64,000 nucleotides of DNA from Pelomonas sp. Root405 (GTDB lineage: Bacteria > Pseudomonadota > Gammaproteobacteria > Burkholderiales > Burkholderiaceae_C). Shown one piece after another: positions 45,406 to 55,909 of this stretch. A program made the translations under genes and the position numbers. Location of the stretch: assembly GCF_001425165.1 (NCBI RefSeq), contig NZ_LMDU01000001.1, positions 404,075-468,074 of the forward strand, written 5' to 3'. The stretch's first letter is position 1, and the number at the start of each line of letters is the position of its first letter. The notes beneath the pieces were generated by a model. That model ran no database searches. It saw only the letters and a program-made list of their open reading frames with translations, and was not told the origin of the DNA.

Positions 45406-46710
45406 TTAAAACAGCCCGTCCGTGACCTTGCTGGCCTGGGTCGAAGCACCCGGGCTCCCGGCGGCGACGAGCCTGCCGTCGGCGTCGAACAGGACCCATG
45501 TCGCCGCCGTGTGACTTGCGACCGCCACTTTCAGTCCGCTGAAGAAGCCGTTCTTGGCGATGACATCAGCCTTGGAGCCGGCCAAGGTCAGGTTCAAGCT
45601 GTAGAGCCTGGCCTTGTCCGCCGGCAGCAGTGCGCGCAGCCTGCTACCGCGCAGCGCTTCGTCCAACGGGCTGTCGCCCTGTGCGTCCGGCGTGGCAAGT
45701 TCGAGCAAGGCCTTGGCGACGGCGTCCGCATTGCCGTTGTGCTTGGTGGCGGCCACCGTCAGCGCATCGGCGGCATCCAGCCAGGCTTGGCGGAGCTTTG
45801 ACGCGGGCGACTTTTCGTCATTCGTGCCCTGCGGAGCGTTCTTGCGCAGTTCAGCGGCTTTCAACAGGGCTCGCTCCACCGCCTTGAATGCGTCGGCGAC
45901 GGAGGCCGACAGCCGCTGCTCACGGTCGAACAGCGGCGACCGAGCGTCGAGCGAGCTACTGAGCATCGCGTCGACATGCAGCACTCGGCAGCCGGTGCCG
46001 TGCTTCATCGACAACTGCCCCTGCACCATGTTGCCGAACACAGTGGTGATCAAGTCCTTGTTGTCCACGCCATCGAACTTGTAGCTGCTGCGCATCGCAG
46101 ACGCCAAGGCCACACCGACTTCCCCGATGGCCCCAATCGCGGGCAGCAAGGCGATACCGGCGAAGAGGGCCTTCGCGCCGCCTTTGCCCGCCTGTTGTTG
46201 TTGCTGTTGTTGTTGTTGTTGGGTCACTCGCTCGATCAACTTGGCCTTTTCGATCTCGTTGCTCAGCGCGCCCGTGAGGTTGTCCAGGCTGGTTTGCGAG
46301 TTGAGCATGTTGCGCTCCAGGGCTTCAGCCCGCATCAGCAATGCGCGCGGTCGTGCGGACGACAGCAAAAGCGTCACTGGCGCGCCGCCATTGACTGCGC
46401 AGCCCGTGACCCTTTCGATATCGTCGGCTACCTGTCGCGCCAAGCCGCCCGCCTCGGCGAGGGCCAGACGGGCCGCGGTCGCGTCGAGCTTGACCTCGGG
46501 CGCGTCAAGCTTGTACTTGCTCAGGTCGCCAACCTGCGGCAGCCTGGCGGCGTTGATCGCAGCCTGGGCGTCGGCAACCGCCTTGTCCTCGCGAGCCTTG
46601 AGTTCGACCGCCGACAGCGGCGCCTGCGGCGCGTCCTCGGCCTGTGCCAGGGATAGCGAGGTCAGCAATATGGTGGCGATGACGCAGCGAGAGGATTGGC
46701 GTTGGTTCAC
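45406..46710 (-). CDS. Exported protein of unknown function with polyglutamine run
   Basis: The 434-residue protein has a signal peptide (IATILLTSLSLAQA) and a helix-rich body. A run of ten Gln after ERVT (about residue 167) precedes a glycine/alanine hydrophobic stretch (ALFAGIALLPAIGAIGEVG) that may insert in a membrane. The remainder is helical with long charged segments. No family is recognised. A GTG start is used, with AGGACA upstream. It is convergent with the unknown gene at 45 kb and stands before the large repeat gene in the same direction, separated by 54 bases, so they might be co-transcribed. Confidence 0.75.
   Translation of the reverse strand: MNQRQSSRCVIATILLTSLSLAQAEDAPQAPLSAVELKAREDKAVADAQAAINAARLPQVGDLSKYKLDAPEVKLDATAARLALAEAGGLARQVADDIERVTGCAVNGGAPVTLLLSSARPRALLMRAEALERNMLNSQTSLDNLTGALSNEIEKAKLIERVTQQQQQQQQQQAGKGGAKALFAGIALLPAIGAIGEVGVALASAMRSSYKFDGVDNKDLITTVFGNMVQGQLSMKHGTGCRVLHVDAMLSSSLDARSPLFDREQRLSASVADAFKAVERALLKAAELRKNAPQGTNDEKSPASKLRQAWLDAADALTVAATKHNGNADAVAKALLELATPDAQGDSPLDEALRGSRLRALLPADKARLYSLNLTLAGSKADVIAKNGFFSGLKVAVASHTAATWVLFDADGRLVAAGSPGASTQASKVTDGLF
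46192..46221 (-). repeat. CAA/CAG trinucleotide tract encoding ten glutamines
   Basis: Eight CAA and two CAG codons stand in a row on the minus strand. CAA is otherwise rare in this GC-rich window. Slippage would change the tract length by whole codons and keep the frame. Confidence 0.9.
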
Positions 46711-46764
46711 GATGTTGTCCTGGGTCGGGTGTTGAGAGCGTTGGGTGAGATGGGCGTGGACTGG

Positions 46765-49700
46765 CTAGCTGCGGCGACTCGCGACGGATGAATGTCGACG
46801 CCGGGCAACCCTCCCCACCGCCATCAGCCCGGCGAGCAGTAAGGCCCAGCTTCCCGGCTCCGGCACCGCCTGCGCCTGAAACACCGCCCCGCCATCTGCC
46901 GAGAAGCTGAAGCTCGTGAACTGATACGCCGCGCTGCTGGCCGAATAGCTCGCGCCGTCCAGCAGCTCATGGTCCAGTCCCGAACTGCCTTGGCGCAGGA
47001 AGCTGTCGATCTGGAAGGCGCCGCTGGCCTGGAAGGCACTGGGGTCGCTCGCACCGAGGAAGCGGAACTCGATCTGCACCTGTCCCAGGCTGAGCGCTGC
47101 GCCGGCGTCGAAGACCAGTTGGTCGGTGACAAAGCCGCCCTGGCCATCCCCCTCGACTTCCAGCACCAGCCGCCCGCCCGCCGCATTGGCAAAGCTGCCC
47201 TGCACATGCAGCGTGCCGGGCGAGTTGCCGGGACTGAAGACGCCGCGGTTGACGATGTTGCCGATCAGGGTGCCGGTGCCGCCGACAAAGCCCTTGGCGC
47301 CGATCTCGATCTGGTCGGCTGTCACGGTGCTGCTGTCCTGCACGAGCAGAGTGCCGACGCCGGCGTCGCTGCCGTTGAGGGCACCGACGCCGATGTAGTT
47401 GGCGCTCATCTGGCTGCCGCCCACCAGCCTGGTGACGCCGACACCGCCAGCCGTTGCGCCGATGACGATCTGGCCGCCGCCGCCGCCAATGCCCGAGACG
47501 CTGACCATCGAGCCACCGGCCAGGCTCATGGTGCCGCTGCCGCCAGAAAGGAAGCCGACGATGCCGCCCAAGGACAGGTTGGTGCGCTCGTTGCCGCTGG
47601 CGTTGCCGACCAGCAGTTGGGCGCCGTTGTTCAGCGTCAGGTGGGCCGAGCTGCCCACGCCCGCGCCGACGGACAGACTGGCGCCGATGCAGCAGCCGGT
47701 GCGCCAGGCGCCTTCAAGCTGCAGCGTCGCGTTGTCGATCTGCGTCGAGCCGGTGGCGCCGAAGTCGGCGATGCCCATCAGCGTCGTTCGCACGACCGCA
47801 CCGTCGCGAATGCTCAGGCGGCCGTTGCCCAGTGCGCCGTCGCCGACGGTGATGAAGGGGTTGGTGCCCATCACCTCCAGCCGTGCGCCGGCCCCGCTCA
47901 CTTCGACGCTGCCGTTGGACGCAGCGCCCCAGCCGTTGCCGACGATGACGCCCGCGCCTTCGTAGAAGAGGGCTGCGTCGGTGGGCGCCAGGCCCTCCAG
48001 GCGCAGCACCGCGCCATCGCGGATGGCAAGTGCGCCGTTGGCGCTGCGGCCGATGTAGACGGTCGGGCTGAAGGTGTTGGCGTCGCCGGCCACGCCGCTT
48101 TTCATCGACACCAGCGTGCCGGCGCCGCGCAACGTCAGGGCGCCCTGGCCGGCAGCCGTGGCCGTCGTGAAGCCGAAGTTGTCGCCGACGCTGATGCGGC
48201 TGAAGTAGTCGCCATGCATCTGCACCTGGGCGCCGCCGGAGATGTCGGCCGTGCCGACCGACCCGGAGCGGCCGACGTAGAGATCGGCGAAGAGCTGGCC
48301 GTAGGTGACGCTGCTGGCAGGCCCATTGACGCTGAAGCTGGCGAGCGCGCCGGTGTTGCCAACCTGGATGCGGTTGACGCCCTCGATGGCGCCACCGTTG
48401 CCGACGCTGAGGCTGGCTGTTGCGCCATTGCGGCCCAGCCACAGGCCGGCGTTGCTGGTCGAGCCATAGACGAGCTTGGCGCCGGCGCCGGTGATGCTCA
48501 TGCGGCTGACGCCGCCGTCAAAGCCGAGCTGCACATAAGCCGCCGTGTTCGCGTCGGCCGTCAGCAGCAACTGGCCGCCGTCGGCGATCTGGATGTCGCT
48601 CAGGGTGTTGGCGGCGTTGCCCATGCCGCTCATGAAGCTTGCCGCACGGCCGTTGGCGCCGCTGACCTGCCAGACCGAGCCGGCGCCTCTGATGCGGACC
48701 TGGGCGAAGACGCTCTCGTTGCCGTTGGCAGCCGGGCCGCTGGAACCCTCGGCGATGTAGACCTGCTCGGTCTCAAGCCGTCCGCCGCCCAGCACATGGA
48801 CCTGGGCGGTGCTGGTGGCGCCAGCCTCGCCTGAGGACCAGGGCGTGGTCGGAGGTGCCGTCACATGGGCCTGACCGACGTTGAAGTTGCTCAGGAAGCG
48901 GGCTGTTGAACCGCTGTCGGTGACGGTCAGCACGCCGGCGTTGCCGGCGTCATTGGCGATGAACACGCCGCACCAGACGCCGCCGCTACAGGCCGCGCTG
49001 CCGACCGTGCCGTCCAGCAGCGCACCGCCTGAGACGCGGACACCGCCGTTTCTGATCGCCATGCGGTGCCAGCTCACGGCATCCAGTTCGACCCGGGTGC
49101 CGATTCCGTCGATTAGCACTTCGCCGCGGCTCTGCGTCGGGTCGCTGCCCGCACCCACCTGCAGGGAGAAGGCCGACAGCCGGCCGCCGTCCCAGACATC
49201 GAGCCAGCCATGGCCTTGCTGGCCGACGTTGACCTGGCCGACGAAGCTGCCGCTGCGATCCGTCGTGAGCAGGCTGCCGGCGCCGCTGATCAGCAGGCTG
49301 CCGGCGCCGCCGCTGCCGACGTTGACCTGGCGCGCGCCGCTGACTTGGCCGCCGCTGGAGATCTCCACGAGGCCGGTGCTGTGGGTCTCGCCGATATTGA
49401 CGTAGCTCCAGCTTGCGCCGTTCTGCGCCACGGCGCCCCCGTCCTTCACGGTCAGGGCCGCGGTGCCGCCCTGCGTGTTGCCGACGACGAAGCGGGAGGT
49501 GTCCCCCTGGATTTCAAGGCGCGACCCGGCGCCCTGGATCGTCGTCAAGCTGGTGCCGCCAGACGCGAGATCGACCCCGGCCTGCCGACCCGGCTGCGAT
49601 TGGACCCGCAACAGGCCGCCGTCGCTGACGACGAGCGTCGTGTGCGCCAGGCGGTCGCGGTTCTCGCTGAGCGTGAACTGCGCGTCGCTCGATGGGCTGC

Positions 49701-51369
49701 CCGTGACAAGCCAGCTGGAGCCGGCGCCGTCGACGGCCAGGTCGACGAAGCTGCGCTCGCCACCGCCCTGCGAGGCGGTGACCGAGCCGCCCGTGTGGAC
49801 GCTCTGCGTGACCAGCTTGCCGCCGGCCAGCACGTCGACGCGAGCCCGCGTGGCGCCGTTGAGCTCGCCGCCCGTCCAGCCTTCGCTGGCCGGGCGGGCG
49901 ACGAAGAGTTCGCCGATGTTGAAGCGGTCCAGGAAGCGCGCCTCGCTGCCGGCGCCTGTGACGGTGAAGCGAGCGGAGGCGCCCGCAAGCTGGCCGACAA
50001 AGGTGCCGCACCAGCGGCCGGCGCAGGCACTGGCGTCGATGCTGGCATCCAGCAGTGCACCGCCGCTGACGGTCAGGCTGCCGGTGCCCGCGCTGCCGAT
50101 CGCGAGGCGGCGCATATCGACGCCGCCAAGCTCGACCACAGTGCCCGCACCGTGGACGGTGGCCGTGCCTGCGTTGTTGGTATCGGCGCCCGAGCCGAGG
50201 TTGAGCTGGCGCGCCGTCAGGCGTCCGCCGTTGCTCAGGTTAAGAGCACCGGTGGCCGCATAACCGACGTGGACGTCGCCTGCCGAGAACTCCGCCGAGC
50301 CGCCGTCGACGTTGAGCGTGGCGTTGCCGCCGTTCAAGCCGACCTGCAACCAGCGCCCGCCGCCGATCTTGCCGCCGTGGGTCACGTCGAGCTGCGCCGT
50401 GCCACCGCCTTCGGCCAGGTGGAAATAGCCCTTGTCGGCATCGCCGCTGAGCCACAGCGCCGAGTTCGCGCCGGTGATGCTGCCGCTGAAGCTGCCGCCT
50501 TCGCCCAGGCGCACGCCAAAGCCGCGGCCCGCGCCGCCGGTCACGAGGATCTGGCCGCCGCCGTCCACCTGCAGCAGCGCCTCGCTGCGTGCGCCCTGGG
50601 CGAGGTGAACATGGCTGCCCACCGGGCTCGCCATGTCGGTCACCTGCCAGCGCGAGCCCGCGCCTGTGACGCGCAGCTCGGCGAACGCTCGTTCATGGCC
50701 CAGCAGCGGCCCGCCGCTGGCGCTGGCTCCGGCCACGACATGGCCGGTGTCCAGCGTCGCGCCGTCGGCCACGAGCAGGCGGCCCATCACGTCCTGCCCC
50801 GCCTGGCCGGATTGCAGGTTGATGCCGAGATGGCCGATGTAGGTTGTGTGGATCAGCGTGGCCGACGATCCCGCACCGGTCACTGTCAGGCTGCCCTGGG
50901 CGCCCGCGGCGACGCCGACAAAGTTGTTGCACCAGCCATTGCCCAGGGCGCAGGCGGCGCTGTCGGAGCCGGCGTCGAGCCGGGCGCCATTGCTGACGAC
51001 GAAGCTGCTGACGCCGGTGTTGCCGACCGAGAAGCGGTTGCTGTTGGCATCGGCCTTCAGCAGCATCTGCGTGCCGGCGCCGTCCAGCAGGCCCGTGGTC
51101 GGGCCATTTCCATGGCCGGCCATCATCAGGTAGGCCAGCGTGACCTTTGATCCGGCCGTGGCGGCAAAGCTGCCTGGCGCGCCCCAGCCCACCTGCAGCG
51201 TCGCGCCGGGCTGGTCCACGTCGCCCGGGCCGATGGCTTGGCCGTTGCCGTTGCTCAGGAAATACGAACCGGTCACCGTGACGGCGGCGCGGCCGTTCGG
51301 CGTGGCGAGCGTCAGCAACAGCGTGGCAACGGCCAGCGCGATGCGCTGGCGGGAATGGAGATGCTTCAT
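46765..51369 (-). CDS. Large repetitive beta-solenoid protein with PEP-CTERM tail
   Basis: The 1534-residue exported protein has a signal peptide ([21 protein letters not shown]) and dozens of degenerate 20-30 residue units built from phrases such as [46 protein letters not shown] and [14 protein letters not shown], the pattern of a right-handed beta-helix passenger. The unit set recurs three times on a larger scale (blocks with [10 protein letters not shown]-like, [12 protein letters not shown] and [11 protein letters not shown] cysteine pairs). It ends with [18 protein letters not shown] and an Arg cluster, a PEP-CTERM sorting signal, not an autotransporter barrel. It probably forms an extracellular adhesin or matrix protein. 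Confidence 0.9.
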   Translation of the reverse strand: MKHLHSRQRIALAVATLLLTLATPNGRAAVTVTGSYFLSNGNGQAIGPGDVDQPGATLQVGWGAPGSFAATAGSKVTLAYLMMAGHGNGPTTGLLDGAGTQMLLKADANSNRFSVGNTGVSSFVVSNGARLDAGSDSAACALGNGWCNNFVGVAAGAQGSLTVTGAGSSATLIHTTYIGHLGINLQSGQAGQDVMGRLLVADGATLDTGHVVAGASASGGPLLGHERAFAELRVTGAGSRWQVTDMASPVGSHVHLAQGARSEALLQVDGGGQILVTGGAGRGFGVRLGEGGSFSGSITGANSALWLSGDADKGYFHLAEGGGTAQLDVTHGGKIGGGRWLQVGLNGGNATLNVDGGSAEFSAGDVHVGYAATGALNLSNGGRLTARQLNLGSGADTNNAGTATVHGAGTVVELGGVDMRRLAIGSAGTGSLTVSGGALLDASIDASACAGRWCGTFVGQLAGASARFTVTGAGSEARFLDRFNIGELFVARPASEGWTGGELNGATRARVDVLAGGKLVTQSVHTGGSVTASQGGGERSFVDLAVDGAGSSWLVTGSPSSDAQFTLSENRDRLAHTTLVVSDGGLLRVQSQPGRQAGVDLASGGTSLTTIQGAGSRLEIQGDTSRFVVGNTQGGTAALTVKDGGAVAQNGASWSYVNIGETHSTGLVEISSGGQVSGARQVNVGSGGAGSLLISGAGSLLTTDRSGSFVGQVNVGQQGHGWLDVWDGGRLSAFSLQVGAGSDPTQSRGEVLIDGIGTRVELDAVSWHRMAIRNGGVRVSGGALLDGTVGSAACSGGVWCGVFIANDAGNAGVLTVTDSGSTARFLSNFNVGQAHVTAPPTTPWSSGEAGATSTAQVHVLGGGRLETEQVYIAEGSSGPAANGNESVFAQVRIRGAGSVWQVSGANGRAASFMSGMGNAANTLSDIQIADGGQLLLTADANTAAYVQLGFDGGVSRMSITGAGAKLVYGSTSNAGLWLGRNGATASLSVGNGGAIEGVNRIQVGNTGALASFSVNGPASSVTYGQLFADLYVGRSGSVGTADISGGAQVQMHGDYFSRISVGDNFGFTTATAAGQGALTLRGAGTLVSMKSGVAGDANTFSPTVYIGRSANGALAIRDGAVLRLEGLAPTDAALFYEGAGVIVGNGWGAASNGSVEVSGAGARLEVMGTNPFITVGDGALGNGRLSIRDGAVVRTTLMGIADFGATGSTQIDNATLQLEGAWRTGCCIGASLSVGAGVGSSAHLTLNNGAQLLVGNASGNERTNLSLGGIVGFLSGGSGTMSLAGGSMVSVSGIGGGGGQIVIGATAGGVGVTRLVGGSQMSANYIGVGALNGSDAGVGTLLVQDSSTVTADQIEIGAKGFVGGTGTLIGNIVNRGVFSPGNSPGTLHVQGSFANAAGGRLVLEVEGDGQGGFVTDQLVFDAGAALSLGQVQIEFRFLGASDPSAFQASGAFQIDSFLRQGSSGLDHELLDGASYSASSAAYQFTSFSFSADGGAVFQAQAVPEPGSWALLLAGLMAVGRVARRRHSSVASRRS

Positions 51370-51548
51370 GGTGGCCCCCTGGCTGGCTGTTGTTGGCGTC
51401 TCCGGGAACGGAGCGCAGCCGGAGGGCGCGAGGCCTCCCGGCGACAGCACGATGCCGGGTCAGGCCTTGCGCGGCATCCTCAACACTGCGGACCCGGGGT
51501 CCCAGGCGGGTTGGGACATTCCCAGGGCGCGGTGGCGCAGCATGCGCG

Positions 51549-52313
51549 TCAGCCGCGCGCCGCGTTGATCGCCAGCAGCCCGTCGAAGATCAGGCCATCG
51601 ATCAGCTCGTGCGGCGTGTCCAGCGCCGGCGCCACCTTCCAGCCTGCGCCGCCCGTCATCAGCAGCAGCGGCTCACGGCCTTCGCGCTTGGCCAGCAGCC
51701 GCGCCATGCGTTCGATGGCGCCGGTGATGGCGAAGGTGCCGCCCGTCGTCAGCGCGTCGCTGGTGTTGGTGGGAAAGTCGCGCACCTCGCCGGTCGGCAC
51801 GCGCAGCCCGGCGGTGCCGCCTTCGAGTGCGCGCAGCATGATGCCGTGGCCGGGCAGGATGAGGCCGCCCAGGAACTCGGCGGCGCTGGACAGCGCCTCG
51901 ACGGTCACCGCCGTGCCCACCATGACGACCAGCACGGGCCCGTCGAAGCCGCGCTTGAGCGCGTGCGCGTGCGCACCGATGACGGCCACCCAGCGGTCGG
52001 CGCCCAGGCGTGTCGGGTGGTCGTAGCCGTTCTTCACGCCAGCGGCCTCGGGTGCCGGCACCACCCAGCGCGTGGCCAGGTCCCAGTGCTCCATCTGTTC
52101 CTCGACGCGGCGGCGCACCGCGTCGCCGGCCACATTGCTGCCCAGCATGCGCGTCGGCGGGGGCAGGTCTTGCCAGTCCTCATCGGCCAGGCGGTCGATG
52201 TTCTCCAGGAAGACGGCGCCGTGCTGTTGCGGCGGGCTGCCGGGTTCGGCGCCGTCTGCGTAGACGGCCCACTTGAGCCGGGTGTTGCCGATGTCGATGG
52301 CCAGAAAGCTCAT
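51549..52313 (-). CDS. coaX: Type III pantothenate kinase
   Basis: The 254-residue enzyme phosphorylates pantothenate in the first step of coenzyme A synthesis. [11 protein letters not shown] (phosphate loop), [13 protein letters not shown] (catalytic Asp in GADR) and [10 protein letters not shown] match the family. The third motif reads GTAVTVEAL, with Glu in place of the usual Asp of GTAxTxD, which may affect cation binding. It is divergent from the chemotaxis receptor; the usual neighbour birA is not adjacent. Confidence 0.94.
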   Translation of the reverse strand: MSFLAIDIGNTRLKWAVYADGAEPGSPPQQHGAVFLENIDRLADEDWQDLPPPTRMLGSNVAGDAVRRRVEEQMEHWDLATRWVVPAPEAAGVKNGYDHPTRLGADRWVAVIGAHAHALKRGFDGPVLVVMVGTAVTVEALSSAAEFLGGLILPGHGIMLRALEGGTAGLRVPTGEVRDFPTNTSDALTTGGTFAITGAIERMARLLAKREGREPLLLMTGGAGWKVAPALDTPHELIDGLIFDGLLAINAARG

Positions 52314-52448
52314 GGTGGGGACCGTGGCGCGGACAAAGCCGTGAAGAATGGCGCGAGCCTACCAGCAGGCTTCCACGTTTTCCCGCTGGTTTCTGCTTCA
52401 ATCAGCTGGCTAAGCCCGGGCCGTCCTGCGCCCCTTCAAGGAGAACCC

Positions 52449-53999
52449 ATGCTGCGTCGTCTGCGTATCCAAGCCCGCCTCTGGCTGGCTTTCGGCATCA
52501 TCCTCGTGATGACGGCGCTGCTGGTGGGCTTGGGCGGCTTTGGACTGAAGGTATCGCAGCGGGCCATCCAGGGCATCACGCAGAAGCTGATCCCGGCCTC
52601 CAACATCACCATGGCCGCGCGCAGCCAGCTGCTGCAGAGCAAGGCCGCGACGTCGACACTGGTGGCCTCCATCTTCAACAAGGAAGGCACCGCGCGCGCC
52701 CGCAAGGAGTGGGACGCCGCCCAGGCCGGGCTGGACAAGGCGATGGACGATTTCGGCGCCATCTCGACCGAGGAGAAGGGCAAGGTGGCGCTGGCCAAGT
52801 TCCGCGTGCTGATGGCCGACTACCGCAAGGCCGTGCTGCCCGTGGCCGACAAGCTCGGCGCCGATGGCTTTGCCGATGCCCAGAGTGCCTTCGAGGAGAT
52901 GAAGGCCGCCGACGCCGCCTATGAGCCGGCGATCACCATGCTCAACAACATCGAGGGCGACCTGAAGAAGCGGGGCGACGACGTCTTCGCCCAGGTCGAC
53001 AGTTTGGTCAGCAACGTTTTCCTCGGCTTCATCGTCGCCTTCGTCGTCTGCGTCGTCGTCGGTGGCGCGTTGGCGATGCTCATCTCACGCTCCATCATCG
53101 GCCCGCTGATGGCGGCCAAGCGCTTTGCAGAGCGCATGGCGGGCGGCGACCTGTCGCGCGCGCCCGAAGTGCGCGGCAACGATGAGTCCGCCGAGATGAT
53201 GCAGGCCCTGGCTGCCATGCAGGAGTCGCTGTCCGGCATCGTTGGGCAGGTGCGCGAATCGGCCGAGAGCATCCAGGTCGCCTCCAGCGAAGTGGCCAGC
53301 GGCAACATGGACCTGTCGCAGCGCACCGAGCAGACGGCATCCAACCTGCAGCAGGCCTCCAGCGCCATGACGCAGCTGACCGGCACCGTCAGCCAGAGCG
53401 CCGACTCGGCGATGACGGCCAAGCAGCTCGCCGGCGCCGCTGCCGAGACCGCAGGCCGCGGCGGTGCGGTCGTGTCGCGCGTCGTCAGCACCATGGGCGA
53501 GATCAACGCGGCCAGCCGCAAGATCAGCGACATCATCGGCACCATCGACGGCATCGCCTTCCAGACCAACATCTTGGCGTTGAACGCTGCCGTGGAAGCG
53601 GCGCGTGCCGGCGAACAGGGCCGCGGCTTCGCGGTGGTCGCCGGCGAGGTGCGTTCGTTGGCGCAGCGCTCGGCCGAAGCCGCACGTGAGATCAAGGGCC
53701 TCATCGGGGCCAGCGTCGAGCGCGTCGAGGCTGGCACCCAGCTCGTCAACGACGCCGGCACGACGATGACCGACATCGTCGGCTCGGTGCAGCGCGTGAC
53801 CGACATCATTGGCGAGATCAGCGCCGCGGCCGTCGAGCAGAGCCAGGGCCTGCGCCAGGTCAACGGCACTGTGACCGAGCTGGACCAGATGACGCAGCAG
53901 AACGCTGCGCTGGTCGAGGAATCTGCCGCGGCGGCTCAGTCGCTGAAGGAGCAGGCGGTGCGGCTGGCGGGGCTGGTGAGTAGCTTCAAGTTGAGCTGA
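52449..53999 (+). CDS. Methyl-accepting chemotaxis protein
   Basis: The 516-residue receptor has a first helix ([21 protein letters not shown]), a four-helix periplasmic sensor (about 33-185, Tar/4HB type), a second helix ([22 protein letters not shown]), HAMP, and the signalling hairpin tip [20 protein letters not shown] with [15 protein letters not shown]. Methylation sites flank it. No CheW-binding pentapeptide tail is seen. A strong site AAGGAG precedes the ATG. The ligand is unknown. Confidence 0.96.
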   Translation: MLRRLRIQARLWLAFGIILVMTALLVGLGGFGLKVSQRAIQGITQKLIPASNITMAARSQLLQSKAATSTLVASIFNKEGTARARKEWDAAQAGLDKAMDDFGAISTEEKGKVALAKFRVLMADYRKAVLPVADKLGADGFADAQSAFEEMKAADAAYEPAITMLNNIEGDLKKRGDDVFAQVDSLVSNVFLGFIVAFVVCVVVGGALAMLISRSIIGPLMAAKRFAERMAGGDLSRAPEVRGNDESAEMMQALAAMQESLSGIVGQVRESAESIQVASSEVASGNMDLSQRTEQTASNLQQASSAMTQLTGTVSQSADSAMTAKQLAGAAAETAGRGGAVVSRVVSTMGEINAASRKISDIIGTIDGIAFQTNILALNAAVEAARAGEQGRGFAVVAGEVRSLAQRSAEAAREIKGLIGASVERVEAGTQLVNDAGTTMTDIVGSVQRVTDIIGEISAAAVEQSQGLRQVNGTVTELDQMTQQNAALVEESAAAAQSLKEQAVRLAGLVSSFKLS

Positions 54000-54033
54000 G
54001 CCGCTGCCCGGTCTCCGTCAGTCCGCGGCTCAG
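53996..54033. terminator. Inverted repeat spanning two convergent stop codons
   Basis: Arms CTGAGCCGC and GCGGCTCAG are perfect and spaced 20 bases apart. The left arm includes the receptor stop codon, and the right arm the stop of the PEP-CTERM gene. It may act as a shared terminator; no T-run is present. Confidence 0.5.
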
Positions 54034-54974
54034 GCTTTCAGCTGCCTCCGATAGGTGGCACCGGCCACGCATGCAAGCAGGCCCGCCAGCCACAGCGCGG
54101 CGGCTTGCGGCTCGGGCACGCTGCTGACATAGGCCTGCGTGTAGTCGAAGCCGGTGGCTGTGCTGACGGCGCTGAAGTGGGTCAGCGCCTGCTGGTTGGC
54201 ATCGACGGCTGAGACGATGCCGCCCCAGGACAGCGTGCTGCCGAACTGCGCCTGGCCCGCGCCTGACACGGAACCGGATGCACCGGCGAGGATCTGGGCA
54301 CCGCTGCCCGCGTCCACGGTGCCGGATATGCCGAGGTAAAGCCGCTCTCCCACGCGCGCGTTGAAGCTGAACAATCGATCACCTGGCGTGGCGTTGCCAT
54401 CGCGCGTGGCATCGCCCCCGCCGCGGCTTTCGGTCTCGTAGCCCTCCCAGCGCACGGCGTCGTCCTGCCCAAGCAGTGAAAAGCTTGCACGCCATCCGGC
54501 CGTGCCGCCGCCGCCCAGCCCCTCGGCGCCCACGCCCACTGTCTCGGTAGCGATGGCGCCGGACACGTTGAAGCGCACGGTGAGGGTGACCAGGCTGCCC
54601 AGTGGTGCCAGCGTGCTGCCGAACACGAAATCGTCCGTGAACCCGCCCGTCGCGTAGCCGCTGCTGTAAATGAGCGCCGGGCCCGGTGAGGCGATGGATG
54701 AACTCGTCGCGACCAAGTGCACACCCGCCGTCTCGACCCTGGCGGCGGCGACGGCACTCGTGCCTACCAGGGCCGTACCGCCGCGGTTGGAAGCGACGAC
54801 GCTGACAGGCTGTGAATCGGCTGCGCTCTGCGCGGTTGGCGAATCGACGATGCGCACTTCGGCAAAACCGCCATAGCTGGCGGCGCTGGCCGGCGCGCTG
54901 AAGGCGGCACTGGTGGCGATGACCATCGCCACCCGGCGAAGTGTGCCGGGGCGACCCGGGAGTTCGAGCTTCAT
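54030..54974 (-). CDS. PEP-CTERM exported protein of unknown function
   Basis: The 314-residue protein has a signal peptide (VAMVIATSAAFSAPASA), a beta-rich body without recognised domains and a C-terminal PEP-CTERM signal (VPEPQAAALWLAGLLACVAG, then YRRQ). It is the third such protein in the window. Composition is rich in Gly, Ser, Ala and Thr. It is convergent with the chemotaxis gene, with the gap closed by an inverted repeat. Confidence 0.85.
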   Translation of the reverse strand: MKLELPGRPGTLRRVAMVIATSAAFSAPASAASYGGFAEVRIVDSPTAQSAADSQPVSVVASNRGGTALVGTSAVAAARVETAGVHLVATSSSIASPGPALIYSSGYATGGFTDDFVFGSTLAPLGSLVTLTVRFNVSGAIATETVGVGAEGLGGGGTAGWRASFSLLGQDDAVRWEGYETESRGGGDATRDGNATPGDRLFSFNARVGERLYLGISGTVDAGSGAQILAGASGSVSGAGQAQFGSTLSWGGIVSAVDANQQALTHFSAVSTATGFDYTQAYVSSVPEPQAAALWLAGLLACVAGATYRRQLKA

Positions 54975-55057
54975 ACGTTTCCCCTGGAATCCAGCATCGC
55001 AATGTCTGCGCCGCGAACTGGCGGGCGTATCCCTGGAGTAGGCGTTGACGCGAGCGG

Positions 55058-55909
55058 CTAACCGTGCCGCACAGCGAGCGCGTGGGTGCTGACGAGCGCG
55101 TTCATGTTTGCCAGTGCGACCACCTCGCCGATCACCAGCAGGGCCGGGCTGGCGAGCTGCTCGCGCTCGATCGTGGCGGCCAGGTGAGCGAGGGTAGTGA
55201 GCGCGTGCCGCTGCCGCGAGGTGTGAGCGGCGGAGACGACCGCGGCCGGCATGTCGCCGCGCATGCCGCCCTCGCGCAGCGCCGCCACGATGGCTTCGCA
55301 GCGCGCCACGCCCATGTAGATCACCAACGTCAGCCGGCTCTTCGCTAGCGCCGCCCAGTCAGGCGCCACGCCCGCTTCGCCGTTGTGGCCGGTGACCAGG
55401 GCGACACCAGGCGAGCACCGCCGGTCCGTGACCGGGATGCCGACGGCGGCCGGGCCGGCGATGCCGCTGGTGAGACCTGACACCACTTCCACTTGCAGGC
55501 CCGCTTCGCGCAGTGCGTCGACCTCCTCGCCGCCGCGGCCGAAGACGAACGGGTCGCCGCCCTTGAGCCGCACGACGCGGTGGCCGGCGCGGGCCTCCTT
55601 GATCATCAGCGCGTGGATGAAGTGCTGGTCTGTCGAGACGCAGCCACCACGCTTGCCGACGCGCAGCAGCCGGCCCTTGACGAGCGCCAGCACGCGCGGG
55701 TCGATAAGGTCATCGGCCAGCACCACATCGGCGCCTTCGATGCGCTTGAGGGCGCGAACGGTCAGCAGCTCCGGGTCGCCGGGACCGGCGCCCACGAGCG
55801 CAACTGGCGCCCCTCGGCCGCCGAGTACGTCGACCGATCCCCCGAGGGGATGAGGGCCGGCTTGGGAGCGGCCCGGCGCTCGGCCCTCCGAATCAACTTG
55901 GGTGCTCAT
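55058..55909 (-). CDS. cobA: Uroporphyrinogen-III C-methyltransferase
   Basis: This 283-residue SUMT enzyme methylates uroporphyrinogen III at C2 and C7, the first step to siroheme, which NirB needs. VALVGAGPGDPELLTVRAL, DVVLADDLI, RLKGGDPFVFGRGGEE and GIPVTDRR-type segments are all visible. A 35-residue N-terminal extension rich in Gly and Pro precedes the fold. The ATG overlaps the nasA stop (ATGA), and the gene closes the nitrate assimilation operon. Confidence 0.95.
   Translation of the reverse strand: MSTQVDSEGRAPGRSQAGPHPLGGSVDVLGGRGAPVALVGAGPGDPELLTVRALKRIEGADVVLADDLIDPRVLALVKGRLLRVGKRGGCVSTDQHFIHALMIKEARAGHRVVRLKGGDPFVFGRGGEEVDALREAGLQVEVVSGLTSGIAGPAAVGIPVTDRRCSPGVALVTGHNGEAGVAPDWAALAKSRLTLVIYMGVARCEAIVAALREGGMRGDMPAAVVSAAHTSRQRHALTTLAHLAATIEREQLASPALLVIGEVVALANMNALVSTHALAVRHG

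Noticed and set aside
46969-51150. Two long plus-strand ORFs opposite the 1534-residue gene
   Set aside because: They mirror the Gly/Ala/Val repeats of the real gene and lack a start with a ribosome site.
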